A stretch of DNA of 5,970 nt from Ruminococcus sp. CAG:382 (GTDB taxonomy: Bacteria; Bacillota; Clostridia; Oscillospirales; CAG-382), in assembly GCA_000433115.1 (NCBI GenBank), contig FR892233.1:2055-8024 (forward strand), in the 5' to 3' direction. This document shows positions 1-4,947 of this stretch, piece after piece; position 1 is the stretch's first letter, and the number at the start of each line of letters is the position of its first letter. The notes under the pieces are model-generated. The model ran no database searches. It saw only the letters and a program-made list of their open reading frames with translations, and was not told the DNA's origin. Made by a program: the position numbers and the translations under genes.

Positions 1-161
1 ACGATGCTGTCCTTAATCACCCCGACAAGCTCTTCGGCGGTATACTTGACTCCGTCGTGCCTGAACAGATCGGGTCTGCCCTCGTAATGATAATTGCAGA
101 TTGCCCTGAGCGATTCCTCTATAAAAGGGATATCGCTGACTGCGGCTCTTCTTACAAACAT
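1..161 (-). CDS. GNAT-family N-acetyltransferase, N-terminal part only
   Basis: The minus strand encodes 53 complete residues that begin MFVRRAAVSDIPFIEESL and then run off the left edge of the window. A short beta strand with paired arginines, followed by an Ala-x-x-x-Asp-Ile-x-x-Ile helix, is the usual opening of GCN5-related acetyltransferases, which move an acetyl group from acetyl-CoA to an amine. The later HYEGRPDLF and a YTAEEL helix start also resemble small stand-alone members of that family. The acetyl-CoA binding motif lies outside the window, so substrate and activity cannot be judged. The start at 161 is supported by an AGGAG ribosome binding site (complement of 171-175), 9 bases upstream. 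The gene is divergent from spoIVA and has its own promoter-like sequence. The family call is likely but rests on the N-terminus alone. Confidence 0.68.
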   Translation of the reverse strand, partial: MFVRRAAVSDIPFIEESLRAICNYHYEGRPDLFRHDGVKYTAEELVGVIKDSI

Positions 162-184
162 AAAAATTCACTCCTGTCATCCTG

Positions 185-213
185 AGTTTATCACCAACAA
201 AGCAAGTTGTCAA
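185..213 (-). promoter_or_regulatory. Sigma-A-type promoter for the acetyltransferase gene
   Basis: Read on the minus strand, a perfect TTGACA -35 box (208-213) is followed by a 17-base spacer and TAAACT (185-190). A TG two bases before the -10 gives an extended -10 element. Transcription would begin near 178, leaving a short leader that carries the AGGAG ribosome binding site. Spacing and orientation suit a housekeeping promoter. No operator is evident. Confidence 0.62.
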
Positions 214-238
214 TACGGTTTCTGTAAAAAACTGCGGT

Positions 239-266
239 TCTATATATGCATTATCGCGCATATTAT
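239..266 (+). promoter_or_regulatory. Possible sigma-E-type (mother-cell) promoter for spoIVA
   Basis: CATATTAT at 259-266 resembles the sigma-E -10 consensus (CATAcaaT), and TCTATAT at 239-245 resembles its ATA-containing -35, with about 13 bases between them. A start near 273 would give a leader of about 26 bases. In Bacillus subtilis spoIVA is transcribed by sigma-E in the mother cell, which is why this pattern was sought. The region is AT-rich, so a chance match is possible. Confidence 0.38.
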
Positions 267-298
267 CAATCAGAAATGCGAATTTGGAGGAAAAGCAC

Positions 299-1777
299 AT
301 GGCAGATATGTCTATATACAAGGACATCGCCGAAAGGACGGGCGGCGACATTTATATCGGCGTGGTCGGACCGGTACGCACCGGCAAATCAACACTCATA
401 AAGCGGTTCATATCCGACCTTGCAATCCCGAACATACAGGGCGAATTCATGAAGGACCGCGCGCGCGACGAAATGCCGCAGTCCGCATCGGGTAAAACGG
501 TCATGACGACCGAACCGAAGTTCGTACCCGAGGAAGCGGTGCATATAAACATCGACGAAAGCGCCGGCTTTGACCTGCGCATGATCGACTGCGTGGGCTA
601 TATCGTCCCCGACGCACTGGGCCATTACGAGGACGGTGAGCCGAGGATGGTGATGACTCCCTGGTCGGAAACGGCAATGCCGTTTGAAAAAGCGGCTGAG
701 CTGGGCACGCAGAAGGTCATAACCGAGCATTCGACGATAGGACTTCTCGTCACCGCCGACGGTACCTTCGGCGAGATTCCGCGTGAAAGCTATATCGAAG
801 CCGAAAAACGCGTCGCCGCCGAAATGACCGCAATAAACAAGCCGTTCGTGGTCGTGCTCAACAGCGCCCGCCCGACCGAGCCGCAGACCGAAGCGCTCGC
901 AAAAGATCTTGAAGGCGAGTACGGCGTTCCCGTCATACCCGTCAACTGCCTGACAATGGGCGAAAAAGAGATAAAGCACATCCTTGCCGAGGTTCTGTAT
1001 GAATTTCCCGTCCGCGAGGTCACCTTCGCGACTCCGTCATGGGCTGAAACGCTGGAAGACAGCCATGCGCTGAAGACCCGCCTGCTCGACGTGATGAATA
1101 CGTTTGCTCAGTCCGTCGTCAAGGTGGGCGACGTATATTCAAAAGCCGACCTTGTGAAGCTCGACGATATCGGCGTATCCTCCGCCATCGACACGATAAA
1201 CCTCGGCAGCGGCAGCGTGAAGCTGAAAGTGAACATCCCCGACAGGGTCTTTTACGGTATCCTCGGCGAGAAATCGGGTTTTGAGATAAACGGTGAAGGC
1301 GATCTTCTCGGCATACTGACCCGCCTTGCCGACATACAGAAGAAATACGAAAAGGTCGCCGAAGCGCTTGACGAGGTGGAACGCACCGGCTACGGCATCG
1401 TGACACCCACGATAGAAGACCTCTCGCTTGAAGAACCCGAGATAGTGAAACAGGCGGGCGGCTACGGGGTGCGTCTGAAAGCCAGCGCCCCGTCGGTACA
1501 CATGGTGCGCGTACCGATCCGGTCCGAGGTCAGCCCGATAGTCGGCACCGAGCGCCAGTCCGAGGAGCTTGTACAGTTCCTGCTGAAGGAATTCGAAGAG
1601 GACCCGCAGAAGCTGTGGGAATCGAATATGTTCGGCAAGACTCTTCACGAACTTGTCAGCGAAGGACTCACCTCAAAGCTGAGCCACATGCCGGAGGACG
1701 CCCGCACAAAGATATCCGAAACCCTCGAAAAGATAATCAACGAAGGCAGCGGCGGACTCATCTGCATTCTTCTCTGA
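299..1777 (+). CDS. spoIVA: Stage IV sporulation protein A (spore coat basement ATPase)
   Basis: SpoIVA is the ATP-driven structural protein that covers the outer forespore membrane on the mother-cell side. It polymerises irreversibly and anchors the spore coat, and in Bacillus it is also needed for cortex formation. It is tethered by the small peptide SpoVM. The product is 492 residues, the same length as B. subtilis SpoIVA. The Walker A motif GPVRTGKST spans residues 24-32, with the ATP-binding Lys at 30. Thr70-Thr71 occupy the place of the sensor threonines, and DCVGY (97-101) carries the Walker B Asp97. A middle domain follows from about 240 to 375. The C-terminal domain ends in GSGGLICILL, close to the conserved family end. 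ATG at 299 is chosen because GGAGG (286-290) lies 8 bases upstream. It is the first gene of a pair with the ymxH-like gene. The match is full length with no damaged motif. Confidence 0.98.
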   Translation: MADMSIYKDIAERTGGDIYIGVVGPVRTGKSTLIKRFISDLAIPNIQGEFMKDRARDEMPQSASGKTVMTTEPKFVPEEAVHINIDESAGFDLRMIDCVGYIVPDALGHYEDGEPRMVMTPWSETAMPFEKAAELGTQKVITEHSTIGLLVTADGTFGEIPRESYIEAEKRVAAEMTAINKPFVVVLNSARPTEPQTEALAKDLEGEYGVPVIPVNCLTMGEKEIKHILAEVLYEFPVREVTFATPSWAETLEDSHALKTRLLDVMNTFAQSVVKVGDVYSKADLVKLDDIGVSSAIDTINLGSGSVKLKVNIPDRVFYGILGEKSGFEINGEGDLLGILTRLADIQKKYEKVAEALDEVERTGYGIVTPTIEDLSLEEPEIVKQAGGYGVRLKASAPSVHMVRVPIRSEVSPIVGTERQSEELVQFLLKEFEEDPQKLWESNMFGKTLHELVSEGLTSKLSHMPEDARTKISETLEKIINEGSGGLICILL

Positions 1778-1780
1778 GCC

Positions 1781-2053
1781 ATGTCTCTGTCATTCGATAA
1801 GCTGCGCGAAAAAGAGGTCATAAACGCCCGCGACGGCAGGGTTCTGGGCTGTATCTGCGACATGGAGCTTGATATATGCACCGGAAGGGTCACGCATATA
1901 ATCCTGCCGCCCTGCGGCTCGTTCATCGTCTTTTCGCACACGAAGAACAAGATATACATCCCATGGGAAAATATCGACCGCATAGGCGAGGACGTGATAA
2001 TAGTCCGTTGTGCCGATATACCCGAGCCGCCGCCGAAACGCCGTAAAAGCTGA
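1781..2053 (+). CDS. YlmC/YmxH-family sporulation protein (PRC-barrel)
   Basis: This 90-residue protein has one small PRC-barrel-like beta domain at about residues 3-80. The recognisable segments are a start strand ending in VINARDGRVLG, an acidic turn with DICTGRV, and the late IPWENIDRIGEDVIIV strand. This order matches the YlmC/YmxH family found in spore formers, whose molecular role is unknown. It has no signal peptide or membrane segment, so it should be cytosolic. The ATG lies 3 bases after the spoIVA stop and has no recognisable ribosome binding site, so translation is probably coupled to spoIVA and expression confined to sporulation. It contains five cysteines (24, 26, 33, 45, 77), many for its size, but no clear metal motif. 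The tail is basic and proline-rich (PEPPPKRRKS). The family call is firm; the function is not known. Confidence 0.9.
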   Translation: MSLSFDKLREKEVINARDGRVLGCICDMELDICTGRVTHIILPPCGSFIVFSHTKNKIYIPWENIDRIGEDVIIVRCADIPEPPPKRRKS

Positions 2054-2080
2054 ATAACGAAAAACACAGCCCGGACAAAA

Positions 2081-2115
2081 AAGCAGCCGATCGGAAATTT
2101 TCCGACCGGCTGTTT
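2081..2115. terminator. Hairpin terminator after the spoIVA-ymxH unit
   Basis: CAGCCGATCGGAAA (2084-2097) pairs with the segment up to CGGCTG (2107-2112) through about 13 base pairs, with a single A-C mismatch at 2090/2106 and a small AT loop. It begins about 30 bases after the ymxH stop. The plus-strand T tract is short (TTT at 2113-2115). On the minus strand the mismatch becomes a G-U pair and the stem is followed by CTTTTTT, so the element is a better terminator in that direction and probably acts both ways. Confidence 0.7.
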
Positions 2116-2203
2116 CCCGCCCGGCTGCGTTCCTCTGTCCCGAAGCAACAGCAATATGCAAAAGCAAAACAAATGCCGTATAATGACAAGGTTCCGTCTG
2201 CTA

Positions 2204-2232
2204 TTGACTTTTGACCGCCGCAGTGCTATACT
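2204..2232 (+). promoter_or_regulatory. Strong sigma-A promoter with extended -10, upstream of the aldolase operon
   Basis: TTGACT (2204-2209) and TATACT (2227-2232) are separated by exactly 17 bases, and TG at 2224-2225 forms an extended -10. Each box differs from consensus at one base. Transcription would start near 2239, giving a leader of about 35 bases. TTGAC is repeated at 2211-2215, 7 bases downstream of the first copy, within the spacer. This is the likely promoter for the aldolase, cysteine synthase-like and ArsR genes. Confidence 0.75.
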
Positions 2233-2273
2233 TACATAGAATATAAATATAATCCGATCGGCAGGAAATCATC

Positions 2274-2915
2274 ATGAGTATATACGAAAAAATACATGAA
2301 TGCGGGATCATCCCCGTAATAAAACTTGAAAATCCCGAAAAAAGCGTTGCACTCGGCAAAGCGCTGCTTGATGGCGGAATAAACTGTGCGGAGGTCACTT
2401 TCCGCACCGCAACGGCAGCCGAAACGATAAAGCGCATGTCCGATGCATTCCCCGAAATGACCGTCGGCGCAGGCACCGTTCTGACGACCGATCAGGCGCA
2501 GAAGGCGGTATGGTGCGGCGCGCAGTTCATCGTAAGCCCCGGACTGAATCCCAAGGTGGTGAGCTGGTGCATCGACCGCAATATCCCCGTGATACCCGGC
2601 ATCGCAACGCCGACAGAGCTTGAAACCGCTCTTGACCTTGGACTCACGACCGTGAAGTTCTTCCCTGCCGAGGCTTTCGGCGGGCTGAAAACGCTCAAAG
2701 CGATCTCGGCTCCATACGGTAACGTGCGTTTCATGCCCACCGGCGGCATCTCGCTTGAAAACATGGAAAGCTATCTTTCCTTCTCAAAAATCATCGCCTG
2801 CGGCGGCAGCTTCATGGTGACGGGCGATCTCATCGAAAAAGAGGACTACGGCAAAATAACTGAACTGTCCCGTGCCGCCGTCGATATCGTCAGAAAATGC
2901 AGACAGAATCACTGA
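2274..2915 (+). CDS. eda: KDPG/KHG aldolase (class I, Eda family)
   Basis: This family cleaves 2-keto-3-deoxy-6-phosphogluconate to pyruvate and glyceraldehyde 3-phosphate, and many members also split 4-hydroxy-2-oxoglutarate to pyruvate and glyoxylate, through a Schiff base. The 213-residue product is a single cytosolic TIM barrel of normal family length. Visible signatures are IIPVIKLE (12-19), EVTFRT with the conserved Glu40, VGAGTVL (64-70), SPGLNP (88-93), and VKFFPAE with the Schiff-base lysine at 128. FMPTGGIS (153-160) forms the phosphate loop and ACGGS marks the last strand. AGGAA at 2263-2267 supports the ATG. It is the first gene of an apparent three-gene operon, 16 bases from the next. 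No dehydratase, sugar kinase or transporter stands beside it in the window, so the natural substrate (KDPG from uronates or gluconate, or hydroxyoxoglutarate) is open. Confidence 0.94.
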   Translation: MSIYEKIHECGIIPVIKLENPEKSVALGKALLDGGINCAEVTFRTATAAETIKRMSDAFPEMTVGAGTVLTTDQAQKAVWCGAQFIVSPGLNPKVVSWCIDRNIPVIPGIATPTELETALDLGLTTVKFFPAEAFGGLKTLKAISAPYGNVRFMPTGGISLENMESYLSFSKIIACGGSFMVTGDLIEKEDYGKITELSRAAVDIVRKCRQNH

Positions 2916-2931
2916 AAGGACATTTTAAAAA

Positions 2932-3846
2932 ATGAGAATTTATCAGGACATTCATGAGCTTGTCGGCAACACCCCCATGCTCAGACTCAATCATTTCCCC
3001 GTCAAAGAAGGCATCAATCTTTTCGCAAAGCTGGAACTCTGGAACCCCGCCGGCAGCGTCAAAGACCGCCTCGGCGAGTATTTCATCAAGGATGCGGAGG
3101 AAAGAGGCGAACTGAAAAAGGGCTCCACGATAATCGAAGCCACCGCCGGAAATACGGGACTCGGCATCGCATTTGCCGCGCTCAACAAGGGCTACCGCGT
3201 GATTTTCGTCGTTCCCACAAAATTCTCCGTCGAAAAACAGACGCTTATGCGTGCACTCGGCGCAGAGCTGATAAATACTCCTCGTGAGCTCGGCATGAAA
3301 GGTGCGACCGACAAGGCAAACGAGCTTCTCGCGGCGATCCCCGGTTCCGTGAGCTTCCGCCAGTTCGAAAACCCCGCAAACCCCATGGCTCATTACCTCA
3401 TGACCGGACCCGAAATATATGAAGATATGGACGGCAAAATCGACTATTTCGTTGCAGGCGCCGGAACCGGCGGTTCATACACGGGGATTATGCGCTATCT
3501 CAAGGAAAAGAACCCCGACATAAAGGGCGTGCTTGCCGACCCCGTCGGCTCCATAATCGGCGGCGGCACGGAGCATAAGGACTATAACATCGAGGGCGTG
3601 GGAAACGATTTCATACCCGACACAATGGACACGAGCCTCATCGACATATGCATCAAGGTCAACGACGAACAGGCTTTTTCCACCGCAAAGGAAATAACCC
3701 GCCGTGAGGGCGTTATCGCCGGCTCGTCAAGCGGCGCCGACCTCTGGTGCGCGCTTGAGCTTGCAAAGCGTATCGACAAGGGCAATATCGTCGTTCTCTT
3801 CCCCGACCGCGGTGACAGATACATTTCAAAAGGACTTTACGACTGA
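2932..3846 (+). CDS. PLP-dependent cysteine synthase / cystathionine beta-synthase family enzyme
   Basis: This 304-residue fold type II PLP enzyme probably performs beta-replacement on O-acetylserine or a similar substrate, with sulfide or a thiol amino acid as nucleophile. Opening VGNTPMLRL (11-19) is the family signature. The PLP lysine is Lys44 in GSVKDR. The substrate loop is TAGNTG (71-76), QFENPAN is at 144-150, and the phosphate loop GAGTGGSYTG is at 176-185. GSSSGA (264-269) should contact the pyridine nitrogen, and the end reads PDRGDRYIS. Typical CysK has TSGNTG in the substrate loop; the Ala here, and the overall length, recall MccA (YrhA)-type O-acetylserine-dependent cystathionine beta-synthases as much as CysK or CysM. 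It has no CBS pair or heme domain. The ribosome binding site AAAGGA overlaps the aldolase stop, with a somewhat long 11-base spacing. The family is certain; the exact substrate pair is not. Confidence 0.9.
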   Translation: MRIYQDIHELVGNTPMLRLNHFPVKEGINLFAKLELWNPAGSVKDRLGEYFIKDAEERGELKKGSTIIEATAGNTGLGIAFAALNKGYRVIFVVPTKFSVEKQTLMRALGAELINTPRELGMKGATDKANELLAAIPGSVSFRQFENPANPMAHYLMTGPEIYEDMDGKIDYFVAGAGTGGSYTGIMRYLKEKNPDIKGVLADPVGSIIGGGTEHKDYNIEGVGNDFIPDTMDTSLIDICIKVNDEQAFSTAKEITRREGVIAGSSSGADLWCALELAKRIDKGNIVVLFPDRGDRYISKGLYD

Positions 3847-3887
3847 TTGCGGGCTTGCCCCGCTGAAGCAAACAGAAGGAGCATTAT

Positions 3888-4361
3888 ATGGACGGCAAAA
3901 CCGGAACAAACGGCATACCCGCCGCACATATCCCCTCTCCTGCCGGACGCATGAAAGCAGGATTTGAGGAAAACGGACTGCCGACGGAAATCGGCGGTCT
4001 GCCGCTCATGCCCGACGAACAGTCTGCGGAAAAGATAGCGGAACTGTTCAAGCTGATAAGCGACGGCACACGACTGCGCGTGCTGGTTCTTCTCTGCATT
4101 TCGGAAAAATGCGTCAGCGAAATCGCGGACGCCTTCGGCATGTCGCTCCCCGCGGTATCGCACCATCTCCGCGTGCTGAAGCAGGCTGAAATAATATCCT
4201 CCCACCGCGACGGCAAGGAGGTATACTATTCCCTTGCCGCCAACGCATACGCCGACCTCGTGCGCCGCACGGTAACGACCGTATTCGACTGCAAATGCAC
4301 CTCCTGTCTTAACGCAAAGACCGGCTGCGGCAAAACCGAATGTAATAGGTATCCGAAATAA
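3888..4361 (+). CDS. ArsR/SmtB-family transcriptional repressor with cysteine-rich C-terminal tail
   Basis: This is a 157-residue winged helix-turn-helix protein. Residues 46-70 (EKIAELFKLISDGTRLRVLVLL) form the opening helices of ArsR repressors. The recognition helix MSLPAVSHHLRVLK is at 85-98 and the wing DGKEVYYSL at 108-116. Such proteins bind promoter DNA as dimers and release it when metal, metalloid or reactive sulfur binds. The usual ELCVCD metal motif is only partly kept, with Cys75 in EKCVSE. Unusually, five cysteines lie at 135, 137, 140, 147 and 152 after the last helix. A 45-residue N-terminal extension rich in Gly and Pro precedes the domain. The start at 3888 is backed by AAGGAG 6 bases upstream; Met41 would give a more typical length but has no good ribosome site. 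It sits 41 bases after the PLP enzyme gene, so it may regulate its own operon. The ligand is unknown. Confidence 0.92.
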   Translation: MDGKTGTNGIPAAHIPSPAGRMKAGFEENGLPTEIGGLPLMPDEQSAEKIAELFKLISDGTRLRVLVLLCISEKCVSEIADAFGMSLPAVSHHLRVLKQAEIISSHRDGKEVYYSLAANAYADLVRRTVTTVFDCKCTSCLNAKTGCGKTECNRYPK

Positions 4362-4379
4362 AGTAACCCACAAAAAGAC

Positions 4380-4414
4380 AATTCCCATCGGGCAATAACC
4401 CGATGGGAATTTTT
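4380..4414. terminator. Bidirectional intrinsic terminator between convergent genes
   Basis: AATTCCCATCGGG (4380-4392) and CCCGATGGGAATT (4399-4411) form a perfect 13-base-pair stem with the loop CAATAA. A run of T (4410-4414) follows on the plus strand, and the A-rich CAAAAAGAC upstream supplies a T tract for the minus strand. It lies 18 bases after the arsR stop and 14 bases before the end of ilvN, so it should end both transcripts. Confidence 0.93.
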
Positions 4415-4428
4415 CGCATTTGCCGGTT

Positions 4429-4947
4429 TCATCCGCGTTTCATGGCGGTAAGACCCGTCCGCGCCATTTCGAGGATACCGTATTTCTGCATATTATCATA
4501 AAATGAGCTCAGCTTTTCACCGTCGCCGCTCACCTCAAACGTGATCGTACTGTCCGTCACATCGACCGCCTTCGCCTTGAAAATGCCCGCGATCTGCAAA
4601 ACATACGCGCGGTTTTCGTCGTTTGCGGCGACTTTGACGAGATAAAGCTCGCGGAACACCGCATCGGTGGGATAAAGCTCGGTCAGGCTTATGACATCCT
4701 CCACCTTCGAAAGCTGATTCTTGATCTGTTCAACCGTGTGGTCGTCGCCCACACCGCGGATCGTCATGCGTGAAATACGCTCGTCCTGCGTCTCGCCGAC
4801 CGTCAGACTGTTGATGTTGTACCCTCTCCGCGCAAACAGCCCCGAAATACGGGTCAGCACGCCGAAATGGTTGTTCACCATGACGCTCAGCACATATGTA
4901 CGGAGTGCAGCCTCCGTTTCGGTCGTCTTTTTTTCAGTTCTGCTCAT
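4429..4947 (-). CDS. ilvN: Acetolactate synthase small (regulatory) subunit
   Basis: This is the regulatory subunit of acetohydroxyacid synthase, which activates the catalytic subunit and usually confers feedback inhibition by valine. The 172-residue product has an N-terminal ACT domain (about 17-92). It contains NNHFGVLTRISGLFARRGYN (25-44), followed by INSLTVGET and ISRMTI, the classic IlvN/IlvH signature whose Asn and Gly line the valine site. The C-terminal domain (about 93-170) reads ELYLVKV, then DVTDSTITFEVSG, as in the family. The charged stretch before the ACT domain (residues 1-15) is slightly longer than in many homologues. The start codon lies inside the end of ilvB, with a 14-base overlap and no strong ribosome site (only GGTGAT nearby), so translation is probably coupled. 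The conserved valine-site residues suggest it is feedback-regulated; that is an inference. Confidence 0.96.
   Translation of the reverse strand: MSRTEKKTTETEAALRTYVLSVMVNNHFGVLTRISGLFARRGYNINSLTVGETQDERISRMTIRGVGDDHTVEQIKNQLSKVEDVISLTELYPTDAVFRELYLVKVAANDENRAYVLQIAGIFKAKAVDVTDSTITFEVSGDGEKLSSFYDNMQKYGILEMARTGLTAMKRG

Noticed and set aside
284..298. TTG start that would add five residues to SpoIVA
   Set aside because: It overlaps the GGAGG ribosome site that serves ATG 299, and the ATG start gives exactly the family length and places the Walker lysine at residue 30.
370..396. Proline in the SpoIVA Walker A motif (GPVRTGKST instead of GAVRTGKST)
   Set aside because: The change is at a variable position of the loop, and the functional Gly-Lys-Ser-Thr residues are intact.
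389..979. Open frame of 196 codons on the minus strand opposite spoIVA
   Set aside because: It lies wholly inside a clear full-length spoIVA, has no ribosome site or recognisable domain, and its His/Arg-rich composition is typical of a frame opposite GC-rich coding DNA.
1139..1648. Open frame of 169 codons on the minus strand opposite the spoIVA C-terminal half
   Set aside because: It is a shadow of spoIVA with no family resemblance and no promoter or ribosome site.
2179..2184. Perfect TATAAT that might be a second promoter for the aldolase operon
   Set aside because: No -35-like sequence lies at the right distance upstream, and the extended -10 promoter at 2204-2232 is far better.
3849..3863. 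GC-rich hairpin GCGGG/CCCGC between the PLP enzyme and arsR
   Set aside because: The stem is only 5 base pairs and no T tract follows, so it is not a terminator; a minor effect on RNA stability cannot be excluded.
4008..4010. Shorter ArsR start at Met41
   Set aside because: It would give a typical ArsR length, but no ribosome site precedes it, while 3888 has a strong one. It remains possible as a second start.
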